A stretch of DNA of 41,258 nt from contig NZ_OEZH01000028.1 of the NCBI RefSeq assembly GCF_900243075.1, forward strand, positions 1-41,258, in the 5' to 3' direction. Origin of the DNA: Clostridioides difficile (GTDB lineage Bacteria; Bacillota; Clostridia; Peptostreptococcales; Peptostreptococcaceae). A program made the position numbers and the translations under genes. Positions 33,512-41,258 of the stretch are shown here, in pieces (within the stretch, counting starts at the first letter, position 1; each line of letters starts with the position of its first letter). The notes under the pieces are model-generated. The model ran no database searches. It saw only the letters and a list, made by a program, of their open reading frames with translations, and was not told where the DNA came from.

Positions 33512-33949
33512 TTGGGATATTTACACATATTAATTTTATCTATGGTTCCTGTAACAGAATTAAGGGGAGCTATTCCTATAGGTATTGCAATGGGATTAAA
33601 TCCTATATGGGTTTATGTATTTAGTGTAATTGGCTCTACCTTGGTATCGATTCCCTTGATATTGACATTTAGGCACATATTGCAATTTCTAAGAGGTAAA
33701 AAACTATTTAAAGGGATTGCTGATATAGTTGATAGAAAAATAAACTCAAGAATGAAGAAATTAAAAAGTGTTTCAATAGTAGGTATAATACTATTTGTAG
33801 GGATACCTCTTCCAACTACAGGAACATGGACTGCATCTGCTATAGCTTCCATATTAAAAATGAGAATAAAAGATGCTTTTATAGGAGTATTTCTTGGTAA
33901 TTTGCTATCAGGAGTTATAGTTTCAGCCCTTTCTCTACATATAATATAA
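33512..33949 (+). CDS. COG2426-type small membrane protein (putative small multidrug export family)
   Basis: 145 residues with about four hydrophobic segments. MVPVTELRGAIPIGIAMGLNP near the start and FVGIPLPTTGTWTASAIAS in the middle are the signature loops of PF06695/COG2426. This family resembles DedA-type proteins with two re-entrant loops, so lipid or undecaprenyl-phosphate transport is as plausible as drug export; neither is shown. The frame starts earlier (ATG 33485), but TAGGAGGG (33498-33505) fits the TTG at 33512. Last gene of the envelope cluster, followed by a terminator. Confidence 0.85.
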   Translation: MGYLHILILSMVPVTELRGAIPIGIAMGLNPIWVYVFSVIGSTLVSIPLILTFRHILQFLRGKKLFKGIADIVDRKINSRMKKLKSVSIVGIILFVGIPLPTTGTWTASAIASILKMRIKDAFIGVFLGNLLSGVIVSALSLHII

Positions 33950-33985
33950 AACTATCTAAGTAATATACTTGGATAGTTTTTTTAT
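33949..33985 (+). terminator. Intrinsic terminator of the envelope cluster
   Basis: AAACTATC (33949-33956) and GATAGTTT (33972-33979) with an inner AAG/CTT, then TTTTTAT. It begins at the last base of the stop codon. The rest, to 34204, is AT-rich and non-coding. Confidence 0.88.
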
Positions 33986-34204
33986 GAGTACATGTAAAAA
34001 ATTTTTTAAAACTATACAAAAAAAATTAGAAAAAGTATTTAAATTCATTTAGTTCTAAAATGTTTACTATGGCAAATGAAATATAGTATAGTATTACTTA
34101 TGAGGAAAATATTATAACTTTAGCTATTAATAAAATAAATTTTTTATATAGAATAAGATTTTAATCATGATAAATTTTAATTAACAGATTAAGGAGGTTT
34201 TAAG

Positions 34205-35572
34205 ATGGGAAATACAAACACTAACTTAGGCAATGAAAGTGTGGGTAAATTATTATTTAAACTTGCTACACCAGCTATTATCGCACAAATTGTAAATGTT
34301 TTATACAACATAGTTGATAGGATTTTTATTGGTAGAATGGAAAGTGGAGAAGTTGCTATGGCAGGTGTCGGAGTGGCATTTCCAATAATAATTATAATAA
34401 CTGCATGTAGTTATTTAATTGGCATGGGAGGAGGACCGTTAGCTGCTATAAAAATGGGTGAGCAGAACAATGATGATGCAGAGAAAATAATGAGTAATAG
34501 TTTTTCTGTACTAGTGATTTTAGCAATACTTTTGACTATAGGTTTTCAGATTGGAAAAGAGCCTTTGCTTTGGATATTTGGAGCAAGTGAATCTACCATT
34601 GGATATTCAATGGATTATTTAAATATTTATCTAATAGGTACAGTGTTTGTTCAGATTTCAATGGGTATGAATACTTTTATAAATACCCAAGGGTTTGCTA
34701 CAACTGGGATGATGACAGTTGCTATAGGTGCTTTGATAAACATAGTACTTGACCCGATTTTTATATTTGGCTTTAATATGGGCGTAAAAGGAGCTGCATT
34801 AGCTACTATAATTGCACAAGGTGTTTCTGCTATTTGGGTACTTATGTTTCTTTTTGGAAAGAAAAGTATACTTAAGATAAAAAAGAAGTATATGATACCC
34901 AAAGCAAGTATCATCTTACCTGTGCTGGGCTTGGGAATATCTCCATTTATAATGCAATCTACAGAAAGTCTAGTACTTATAGCCTTAAATAGTAAATTAC
35001 AAATGTATGGAGGAGATTTAGCAGTAGGTTCAATGGCCATAATGAGTAGTATAATGCAAATTCTTATGCTTCCTAATATGGGGTTTACACAAGGAGCACA
35101 ACCAATAATAAGTTACAATTATGGTTCAGGTCAACTTGATAGAGTAAAAAAGACATTTAAGTTATGTCTGTTGTCATGCTTTACATATTCTACGATTTTG
35201 TGGATTTTATTAATGATATTTCCTGCATTTTTTGTTAGTATATTTAATAAGAATCCGCAGTTACTTAGTATGACTAGTTGGAGTATAAAAATATATTTTG
35301 CTGGTGCTTTTATGTTTGGAATTCAAATAGCTTGTCAACAGACATTTTTAGCACTTGGGAAAGCAAAAATATCTTTGGTTTTAGCTCTACTTAGAAAGAT
35401 TGTTCTTTTAATACCTTTAATATTTATACTTCCAACATTCTTTAATGAAAAACTTTTTGCAGTAATTTTAGCAGAGCCAGTTGCGGATATAACAGCAGCC
35501 ACTATAACAGCAATTTCTTTCTTTATATTTTATAAATGTTTTCTATCAAAACCTAAAGCAATAGAAGAATAA
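34205..35572 (+). CDS. MATE-family multidrug/Na+ efflux protein
   Basis: 455 residues, twelve hydrophobic segments in two pseudo-symmetric halves. KLLFKLATPAIIAQIVNVLYNIVDRIFIGR at the N-terminus and the second-half equivalent LVLGLGISPFIMQSTESLV (PVLGLGISPF region) are typical; FTQGAQPIISYNYGSG is the conserved loop of MepA/DinF-like members. It exports cationic drugs or related compounds by Na+ or H+ antiport; the substrate is not predictable. AAGGAGG precedes the ATG. Monocistronic. Confidence 0.93.
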   Translation: MGNTNTNLGNESVGKLLFKLATPAIIAQIVNVLYNIVDRIFIGRMESGEVAMAGVGVAFPIIIIITACSYLIGMGGGPLAAIKMGEQNNDDAEKIMSNSFSVLVILAILLTIGFQIGKEPLLWIFGASESTIGYSMDYLNIYLIGTVFVQISMGMNTFINTQGFATTGMMTVAIGALINIVLDPIFIFGFNMGVKGAALATIIAQGVSAIWVLMFLFGKKSILKIKKKYMIPKASIILPVLGLGISPFIMQSTESLVLIALNSKLQMYGGDLAVGSMAIMSSIMQILMLPNMGFTQGAQPIISYNYGSGQLDRVKKTFKLCLLSCFTYSTILWILLMIFPAFFVSIFNKNPQLLSMTSWSIKIYFAGAFMFGIQIACQQTFLALGKAKISLVLALLRKIVLLIPLIFILPTFFNEKLFAVILAEPVADITAATITAISFFIFYKCFLSKPKAIEE

Positions 35573-35729
35573 GATATACAATATAAATTTTCCATGAAAA
35601 TATTTTATTAGATAAAAATTAGAATTTGTATTTTAATTTAATAAGATATTTTCTATAATGTATAAAGATATAAAGTAGAATTTATTTTTAAAATTATAGT
35701 AAGAAAAATGTAAGTATTTGCAATATTAA

Positions 35730-35738
35730 TGGTATAAT
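35730..35738 (+). promoter_or_regulatory. Extended -10 promoter of the S1-domain gene
   Basis: TGGTATAAT, with TATAAT at 35733-35738; no consensus -35. It leaves a leader of about 35 nt. Confidence 0.5.
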
Positions 35739-35780
35739 ATTTACAGATATGATAATCAATAAGAGGAAAGGATGTTTATA

Positions 35781-37046
35781 ATGGAAAATGATTTAACAAT
35801 GCAAGAATTACTTGACCAGCAAGAGCAAGTATTCAGCAAAGTGAAAGTTGGAGAATTGACAACTGGAAAAATAACTGCAGTGAGAAATGATGAAATACAA
35901 TTAGGATTAGACTATGGGTTTGATGGAATAATACCTATAAGTGAATTGAACATAGAAAAAAATCAATATATAGAAGATTTATACCACATAGGTGATGAAA
36001 TAACTGCTGTAATAACAAAAGTATCTCAAAAAGATGGGACAATAACTTTATCTAAATTACAACTTGATAAAAGAAATGATTTTGCTGAATTACAAAAGGC
36101 TTATGATGAACATAGAATAATAACTGTAAATGTTGAAAAAAATATAGATAAAGGTGTATTTGCTAATTATAATACATATACATTTTTTATACCAATATCT
36201 CAACTTGATACAAAGTTTGTTACAGACACATCTAAATTTGTTGGTCTTAACTTAGAAGTTTATATAAAAGAGTTGGATATTAGAAAAAATAGACTTGTAG
36301 CATCTCATAGAGATGTATTACAAGAGCGTATAAATAAAGAGAGAGAAGAAAGAAGAGCTCAAATTAAAGCAGAAAAAGAAGCTGAAAGAGCAAGAATTAA
36401 GCAAGAAAGAGAAGAAGAAAAAGCTCGTATTAAAGCAGCTAAAGAAGAATTATTTAACTCTCTTGAAGTTGGACAAAAAAGAGATGGTAAAGTGACAAAA
36501 ATAATGTCTTATGGTGCATTTGTGGATATTGGTGGGATTGAAGGATTAGCACATATAAATAATTTAGCTTGGACAAGAGTTGAAAGTGTTGAAGATGTTG
36601 TTTCAGAGGGGCAAGAAGTAGAAGTTTATGTGTTAGATGTAAATGAAGAGACTAAAAAAATTGCATTGGCATTAAAAGACATAAATAATGACCCTTGGGA
36701 CTTAATAGCAAAAGAAGTAAAAGTTGATGATGTTGTTAATGCTAAAGTTCTTAGAATAATAGAAAAAGGAGCTTTTGTTCAAATTAAAGAAGGTGTAGAC
36801 GCGTATTTACCAATATCTGAATTGAGTGATACTAGAGTGGCTAAAGTTACTAATGTTGTGAATATTGGAGATGAAGTTAAAGTTAAAATTCTTGATTTTA
36901 AACCAAAGACTAAAAGAATGTTAGTTTCAATAAAAGAGGCAACTAGAGAGCCAGAAGAAGATATAACAGAATACTTAGAAGTAGAAGAATCTTTAGGAAG
37001 TATTGGAGAGTTATTTAAAGATAAATTTAAAGATTTAGAAGTGTAA
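35781..37046 (+). CDS. S1 RNA-binding domain protein (ribosomal protein S1-like, four S1 domains)
   Basis: 421 residues. S1 domains are at about residues 18-90, 95-165 (divergent), 230-295 and 312-385; the third (GKVTKIMSYGAFVDIGGIEGLAHI) and fourth (AKVLRIIEKGAFVQIKEGVDAYLPISEL) are the most canonical. Between domains 2 and 3 is a highly charged K/E/R helix of about 45 residues (INKEREERRAQIKAEKEAER onward), likely a coiled coil or single alpha-helix. Low-GC Firmicutes often have such short S1 homologues with roles in mRNA handling rather than a true 30S S1. The ATG at 35772 is in frame with GAGGA 5 bp away; AAAGGA favours ATG 35781, and both remain possible. Confidence 0.88.
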   Translation: MENDLTMQELLDQQEQVFSKVKVGELTTGKITAVRNDEIQLGLDYGFDGIIPISELNIEKNQYIEDLYHIGDEITAVITKVSQKDGTITLSKLQLDKRNDFAELQKAYDEHRIITVNVEKNIDKGVFANYNTYTFFIPISQLDTKFVTDTSKFVGLNLEVYIKELDIRKNRLVASHRDVLQERINKEREERRAQIKAEKEAERARIKQEREEEKARIKAAKEELFNSLEVGQKRDGKVTKIMSYGAFVDIGGIEGLAHINNLAWTRVESVEDVVSEGQEVEVYVLDVNEETKKIALALKDINNDPWDLIAKEVKVDDVVNAKVLRIIEKGAFVQIKEGVDAYLPISELSDTRVAKVTNVVNIGDEVKVKILDFKPKTKRMLVSIKEATREPEEDITEYLEVEESLGSIGELFKDKFKDLEV

Positions 37047-37059
37047 AACAATTAAAAAT

Positions 37060-37120
37060 GGGGCTGTTTTAAAACGTTACTCTGTCTATTATGACAGCTT
37101 TAGTTTTGAAATAGCCCTTT
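37060..37120. repeat. Short palindromic element/terminator of the GGGCTGTTTTAAA family
   Basis: GGGGCTGTTTTAAAAC (37060-37075) faces GTTTTGAAATAGCCC (37103-37117), with an inner CTGTC/GACAG stem, ending in TTT. It shares the left end with the element at 23286 but is much shorter (58 bp). It closes the S1 gene. Confidence 0.7.
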
Positions 37121-37163
37121 AGCTATTTTCAAAAACTTATATAAGATATTAGGAGGAAATTTA

Positions 37164-37883
37164 ATGAAAAAGTCTATTATGGATGTACATTGTCACACTC
37201 TAATAAGTGGACATGCACATAGTACTTTCAAAGAAAATGTTGAAGAAGCAATTAAGAAAAATATAAAATATCTAGGAATATCAGACCATGGACCTAATAT
37301 GCCTGGAGGGCCACATCCATTTTATTTTTATAATCTACATTTACTTCCACGTAAAGTAGAAGATGTAAAGATTCTTAGGGGTATAGAAGGTAATATAATG
37401 GATTATAATGGGAATTTGGATGTTCAAGAAGATATGTTGCAACACTTGGACTATATAATTGCAAGCCTGCATAGACCTTGTATAGCTTCTGGTACAAAAG
37501 AAGAAAATACAAATGCTATTTTAAATGTGATGGATAAACACAAGGTAAAGATAATTGGACACCCAGATGATAGTAGGTATCCTTTAGATTATGAACCTAT
37601 AGTAAAGAAAGCTAAAGATAAAAATATCCTTTTAGAAATAAATAATTCATCATTAAGTTCAAACTCTCATAGGACTGGAACTTGGGAAAATGCAAGTCAT
37701 ATGCTAACATTATGTAAAATGTATGGTGTAAGAGTAATTCTTGGTACTGACTCTCATATATGTTATTCTATAGGAGAATTTGAAAATGCAGAGAAAGTTT
37801 TAGAATCAGTAGATTTTCCAGATGAATTAGTCATAAATTATCATGAAGATGAAATTATAGAGTTTTTTGATGTGAATTTTTAG
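37164..37883 (+). CDS. PHP-domain metallo-hydrolase (YcdX-type putative phosphatase)
   Basis: 239 residues. Metal ligands of the PHP fold are visible: HCH in MDVHCHT (residues 8-10), His in ISDHGP, Glu in GIEGN, His in ASLHRP, His in IGHPDD and DSH in GTDSHICYS near the end. This nine-residue set fits a trinuclear zinc site. The spacing, with GGPHPFYF after the second motif, matches the YcdX branch rather than histidinol phosphatase. Substrate unknown; phosphoester hydrolysis is likely. AGGAGG precedes the ATG. The next gene starts 20 bp after its stop, so the two are probably cotranscribed. Confidence 0.9.
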   Translation: MKKSIMDVHCHTLISGHAHSTFKENVEEAIKKNIKYLGISDHGPNMPGGPHPFYFYNLHLLPRKVEDVKILRGIEGNIMDYNGNLDVQEDMLQHLDYIIASLHRPCIASGTKEENTNAILNVMDKHKVKIIGHPDDSRYPLDYEPIVKKAKDKNILLEINNSSLSSNSHRTGTWENASHMLTLCKMYGVRVILGTDSHICYSIGEFENAEKVLESVDFPDELVINYHEDEIIEFFDVNF

Positions 37884-37903
37884 AATTGTGGGAGTGAAAA
37901 ATT

Positions 37904-38350
37904 TTGAGTAAAAACAAGTTTATCTATATGAATTATTATGACAATGGTTATTTTAAAAAAGGAATGGCTATATATATGGTCTTAGCACTTATAATTTTAG
38001 CCACAATTTTTATATATTCAACGACAATTTTGTATCTTTTATGTATAATAACAGCAGTTTTTCTTTTTAAACAAGGTCGTGATTTTTCAAATAAATATGA
38101 GGGAAAAGTATACCTTACTCTCGATAATCATTCAATATTAATAAACAATCAATGTATATTCAGTATAAAATCGAAACATAATCAAAAGTTTAATTATAAA
38201 ATAATAGCAAAAATAGAAGTAGCAAAAAAAATATTAAACATATATACTGATGATTCTAATTATAAAATTAGATTAAGTGCATTGAGTTTGGAAGATGAAA
38301 AAAAATTATTGAATATCCTAGATGAAAAGATGAAAAAGTTTAAGGCATAA
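37904..38350 (+). CDS. Small membrane protein with PH-like/YcxB-type cytoplasmic domain
   Basis: 148 residues. Two adjacent hydrophobic helices (about residues 20-38 and 41-58) are followed by a basic linker and a beta-rich region (YLTLDNHSILINNQCIFSIK onward) ending in an amphipathic helix, the STM3941/YcxB-like architecture. Function unknown. It starts at TTG 37904, with GGGAG 9 nt upstream. It lies in the same transcription unit as the PHP gene, judging by spacing. Confidence 0.65.
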   Translation: MSKNKFIYMNYYDNGYFKKGMAIYMVLALIILATIFIYSTTILYLLCIITAVFLFKQGRDFSNKYEGKVYLTLDNHSILINNQCIFSIKSKHNQKFNYKIIAKIEVAKKILNIYTDDSNYKIRLSALSLEDEKKLLNILDEKMKKFKA

Positions 38351-38430
38351 TATCATACTATTTTCAATAGTTAGCATGTTTTATAAAATTGCTTATCAAA
38401 AATAAAAAATAAATATAATTATTTTTTGTG

Positions 38431-38459
38431 TTGACAATACATTTCAATGTGTATATAAT
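38431..38459 (+). promoter_or_regulatory. Consensus sigma-A promoter of the leucine operon
   Basis: TTGACA (38431-38436), exactly 17 bp, TATAAT (38454-38459): a perfect consensus, so control must be mainly downstream, at the T-box. Confidence 0.9.
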
Positions 38460-38502
38460 AACTATTAAATCAAAATATTTAGAAAATTTAAATGATTAAA
38501 AA

Positions 38503-38772
38503 AGTGATGAATAGAAGTAGTAAGAACAATGAAACTTTCAGAGAGCTAAAGTATGGTGTGATTTAGTAGTTGATAGTTCTGAACTTGTCTAGGAGCTGTT
38601 TCCTAAGATTTAAGTCTTAGGATAATCGGAGTAATTCCACGTTATAGGAAATATAGTCATCATAATTATTTATATTGGCTATTACTAAGGGAGCTTTTTA
38701 GAAAGCTAAGTAGAGTGGTACCGCGAGCAAAACCTCGTCTCTAATTTTATTAGAGATGAGGTTATTTTTATT
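38503..38772 (+). promoter_or_regulatory. T-box riboswitch, probably leucine-specific
   Basis: The T-box sequence AGAGTGGTACCGCG (38712-38725) is followed by a terminator: AACCTCGTCTCTA (38731-38743) with TAGAGATGAGGTT (38751-38763), one G.U pair, and TATTTTTATT. Stem I spans about 38503-38605. The likely specifier is CTT at 38584-38586, a Leu codon, within the GAACTTG loop. Uncharged tRNA-Leu would stabilise the antiterminator and allow transcription of leuA-leuC. The specifier position is read by analogy, not folded computationally. Confidence 0.9.
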
Positions 38773-38872
38773 CTAATGATAAAATTGACATTTATTCTTA
38801 TGAATTAAATAAGATAGGATTGCGCCAATATAAGGTATACTGGATACAAAAAACAAAAAAGGGGGAAATAAC

Positions 38873-40615
38873 ATGAAATATGGGAAGTATAAAAGATATG
38901 GTAAAATGCAAATAGCAAATCGTAAATGGCCAGACAATGAAATATTTAAGGCTCCAATTTGGTGTAGTGTCGATTTAAGAGATGGAAATCAATCACTACC
39001 AACACCTATGAGTGTAAATGAAAAAGTCAGAATGTTCAAAATGCTTCTTGATACAGGATTTAAAGAAATAGAGGTAGGATTTCCATCAGCATCAAATACA
39101 GAGTATACATTTTTAAGGAAATTGATAGATGAGAATATGATTCCAGATGATGTGACTATACAAGTTCTTACACAATCTAGAGCTCATCTTATAGAAAAAA
39201 CATTTGAATCAATAAGGGGATGTAAGAAAGCAATTATACACTTATATAATTCTACATCTATTCTTCAAAGAGATGTGGTTTTTAATATGAGTAAACAAGA
39301 AATAATAGATATAGCAGTTGAAGGTGCAAAATTATTTAATGAAGAAGTAAAAAAATATCCAGAGACAGAATTTACTTTTGAATATTCACCAGAAAGTTTT
39401 ACAGGAACGGAGATGGATTATGCACTTGAAATATGTGAGGCAGTGATAGAAGTTTGGAAACCAACTCCACAAAAGAAAGTAATAATAAACCTTCCATCAA
39501 CAGTGGAAATGGCAACACCAAATGTATATGCAGACCAAATAGAATGGTTTTGTGAAAATGTAAGTTGTAGAGATTCTATTATACTAAGTTTGCATACTCA
39601 CAATGATAGAGGAACTTGTACGGCAGCAAGTGAACTTGGATTATTAGCTGGTGCAGATAGACTTGAAGGAACGCTATTTGGAAATGGTGAAAGAACTGGG
39701 AATATGGATATAGTAAATGTGGGGCTTAATCTTTATACACAAGGAATAGACCCAGGACTAGACTTTAGCAATATAGATAGGATAAGAGAAATATATGAGG
39801 ATTGTACAAAACTTATAGTACATGATAGACATCCATATGCAGGGAATCTTGTGCATTGTGCTTTTTCAGGTTCACATCAAGATGCTATTAGAAAAGGTAT
39901 GATAGCAATGAAAAGCAGAGATAATGATTACTGGGAAGTTCCATATTTACCAATAGACCCTCATGATATAGGAAGAGAATACAAAGAGATTATTAGAATA
40001 AATAGTCAATCTGGAAAAGGTGGAGCTGTTTATATAATGGAAACAGATTATGGATTTATGATACCTAAGAATATGCATTCTGATTTTGGAAATGTAGTCA
40101 AAATGGAATCTGATAGAATAGGGGAAGAACTTAGTAGTGAAGAAATATTTAACTTATTCAAGAAAGAATATATTGACGTTGAAAGTCCTTATAAAGTTAA
40201 AAAATATAAAATAAAATCAATGGATGAACTAAACTATGAAAATGACGATTCTAATGATACTAACATGATTGAAATGACTGCAAGAGTAACTTATATGGGA
40301 AATGAGCAAAGAATTGTTGGTGTAGGTAATGGTCCTGTAGATTCATTTAATAATGCACTAAAACAATGTGGCATGAAAGATTACAAATTTAGGTACTATT
40401 GGGAACATGCATTAGAGGAAGGGGCACATTCAAGAGGTGTAGCTTATGTAGGAATAGAGCACAATAATAAAGTCTACTTTGGTGTAAGTATATCAGAAAA
40501 TATAAATACAGCAGCTATTAATGCACTTATGAATGCAATAAACAAAAGTTATATTGAGGAGGAAGTAAAAAATGGGGATGACTATGACACAGAAAATTTT
40601 AGCAAAACATGCTAA
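38873..40615 (+). CDS. leuA: 2-isopropylmalate synthase (LeuA type 2)
   Basis: Condenses acetyl-CoA and 2-oxoisovalerate, the first step of leucine synthesis. 580 residues, with the type-2 start ([12 protein letters not shown], then [19 protein letters not shown]). The metal-binding Asp is in [15 protein letters not shown] holds the two metal His residues, and [10 protein letters not shown] is the glycine-rich motif. The C-terminal leucine-sensing domain (about residues 430-565) includes [20 protein letters not shown] precedes the ATG. Its 3' end overlaps leuC by 44 bp, an unusually long overlap, and the leuC ribosome site is inside it. Confidence 0.96.
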   Translation: MKYGKYKRYGKMQIANRKWPDNEIFKAPIWCSVDLRDGNQSLPTPMSVNEKVRMFKMLLDTGFKEIEVGFPSASNTEYTFLRKLIDENMIPDDVTIQVLTQSRAHLIEKTFESIRGCKKAIIHLYNSTSILQRDVVFNMSKQEIIDIAVEGAKLFNEEVKKYPETEFTFEYSPESFTGTEMDYALEICEAVIEVWKPTPQKKVIINLPSTVEMATPNVYADQIEWFCENVSCRDSIILSLHTHNDRGTCTAASELGLLAGADRLEGTLFGNGERTGNMDIVNVGLNLYTQGIDPGLDFSNIDRIREIYEDCTKLIVHDRHPYAGNLVHCAFSGSHQDAIRKGMIAMKSRDNDYWEVPYLPIDPHDIGREYKEIIRINSQSGKGGAVYIMETDYGFMIPKNMHSDFGNVVKMESDRIGEELSSEEIFNLFKKEYIDVESPYKVKKYKIKSMDELNYENDDSNDTNMIEMTARVTYMGNEQRIVGVGNGPVDSFNNALKQCGMKDYKFRYYWEHALEEGAHSRGVAYVGIEHNNKVYFGVSISENINTAAINALMNAINKSYIEEEVKNGDDYDTENFSKTC

Positions 40616-41141
40616 TTTAAATGAGGTTAAGAAAGGACAGTTAATTGAAGCAGATTTAGATGTAGTTTTAGGAAATGATATAACATCACCAGTAGCCATA
40701 AGAGAATTTGAAAAGTTAGGAATTGAAGATATTTATGATAAGACTAAAGTAGTTATGGTTTTAGACCATTTTGCACCTAATAAAGATATAAAAAGTGCAG
40801 AACAATGTAAATTTACAAGAAGCTTTGCAAAATCAAAAGGAGTTGTAAATTTCTTTGATGTGGGTGATATGGGAATAGAACATGTTCTTCTTCCTGAAAA
40901 AGGTATAGTAACAGCTGGAGATGTAATTATAGGTGCGGACTCTCATACTTGCACATATGGAGCATTAGGAGCATTTTCTACTGGTGTAGGTTCAACTGAT
41001 ATGGGAGCAGGTATGGCTACAGGAAAATGTTGGTTTAAGGTGCCTGGAGCAATAAAGTTTGTTTTGAAGAATAAACCAAATAAATGGATAAGTGGTAAAG
41101 ATATAATACTTCATATAATAGGGGAGATAGGTGTTGATTAA
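40572..41141 (+). CDS. leuC: 3-isopropylmalate dehydratase large subunit, 5' exon only (interrupted by an IStron)
   Basis: The N-terminal 189 codons of an aconitase-family LeuC (normal length about 420). Recognisable regions are [45 protein letters not shown] and [15 protein letters not shown]. The [4Fe-4S] cysteines of the family lie further on and are not in the window. The frame ends at a TAA (41139-41141) formed by the first three bases of the inserted element, right after the TTGAT at 41134-41138. GAGGAGG precedes the ATG with 9-nt spacing. No other damage is visible, so removal of the insert from RNA should restore the frame, provided the 3' exon is intact. Confidence 0.92.
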   Translation: MGMTMTQKILAKHANLNEVKKGQLIEADLDVVLGNDITSPVAIREFEKLGIEDIYDKTKVVMVLDHFAPNKDIKSAEQCKFTRSFAKSKGVVNFFDVGDMGIEHVLLPEKGIVTAGDVIIGADSHTCTYGALGAFSTGVGSTDMGAGMATGKCWFKVPGAIKFVLKNKPNKWISGKDIILHIIGEIGVD

Positions 41142-41258
41142 AAAATAGCTACGCACACTCGTGACTTTAGTCATGAGTTAGTAGCTAAAATAGTCAGCAT
41201 ATAGGGAAACTTATATGTAGAGATAGGATAGAACCTATCCAATACTACTTGAATTGCT
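41139..41258 (+). mobile_element. Left end of an IStron (group I intron/IS605 chimera, CdISt1-like)
   Basis: The insertion follows TTGAT, the known IStron target. AGCTAC (41147-41152) and GTAGCT (41181-41186) enclose a hairpin, ACTCGTGACT with AGTCATGAGT, whose core GTGACTTTAGTCAT also occurs at the element end at 324-337. GTCAG (41193-41197) can pair with exon TTGAT to make P1, including the terminal U.G at the splice site. P2-like stems follow: CATATA/TATATG (41198-41203 with 41212-41217) and GATAGG/CCTATC (41222-41227 with 41234-41239). The final bases, GAATTGCT, look like the start of the conserved P element of group I introns. The body and any tnpA/tnpB are outside the window. Confidence 0.85.

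Noticed and set aside
34651-35040. 129-residue minus-strand frame within the MATE gene
   Set aside because: It is an antisense shadow of a clear membrane-protein gene.
1-41258. CRISPR arrays, tRNA or rRNA genes
   Set aside because: No regularly spaced repeats, cloverleaf-like segments or rRNA signatures were seen on reading through.

Overview
The window is low-GC Firmicutes chromosome and almost certainly Clostridioides difficile. The reasons are the very AT-rich base composition, AGGAGG-type ribosome sites with some TTG/GTG starts, an IStron left end inserted after TTGAT, and a gene order (glg, spe, paired hydrogenases, opuC, leu) that matches what I remember of that species. The species call is from memory and was not searched.

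Layout. 1-354 is the right end of an IS605-type/TnpB element with its omega-RNA region. 436-1946 is an NfeD/SPFH membrane pair. 2025-2729 is a long non-coding leader with two stacked hairpins. It precedes a five-gene glycogen operon (glgC, glgD, glgA, glgP and a GH13 amylase, 2730-10797) that contains no branching enzyme. A small palindromic repeat/terminator separates this from a GntR/FCD regulator with a candidate operator (11008-11752). An AT-rich gap of about 820 bp with a good promoter then leads into a polyamine operon: speA, speD, speE, speB (12575-16285), i.e. arginine to agmatine to putrescine to spermidine. A convergent cold-shock gene follows. Then come two closely related [FeFe]-hydrogenases, each with its own promoter, the second with a Rex-like operator. 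A decayed metallo-hydrolase tail, a 63-aa Cys/Gly-rich membrane protein, a DUF6483 protein and a DUF1846 protein follow, then dinB with a LexA-like box, an opuC osmoprotectant ABC transporter, a CDF metal transporter and an iron-sulfur aldo/keto reductase.

30192-30692 holds only degenerate reading frames and looks like an old junction. After it comes a membrane/envelope cluster: a polytopic membrane protein, a UbiA-type polyprenyl-phosphate phosphoribosyltransferase, a HAD phosphatase and a COG2426 membrane protein. A MATE exporter, a protein with four S1 domains, a PHP hydrolase and a small PH-like membrane protein complete this part. The window closes with the leucine operon: consensus promoter, T-box leader, leuA and the 5' part of leuC.

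The most interesting feature is at the right edge. leuC is interrupted immediately after TTGAT by a sequence that looks like the 5' end of an IStron (group I intron plus IS605 element). An internal guide sequence, GTCAG, can pair with the TTGAT exon to form P1 with the canonical terminal U.G. If this is right, leuC is not simply dead: its expression depends on ribozyme splicing. The left-edge TnpB element carries the same 14-nt terminal hairpin core, so the window lies between two related elements. Also notable are two families of small nested palindromes (115 bp, and 58-102 bp) that carry intrinsic terminators between genes, and a candidate polyprenyl-phosphopentose module.
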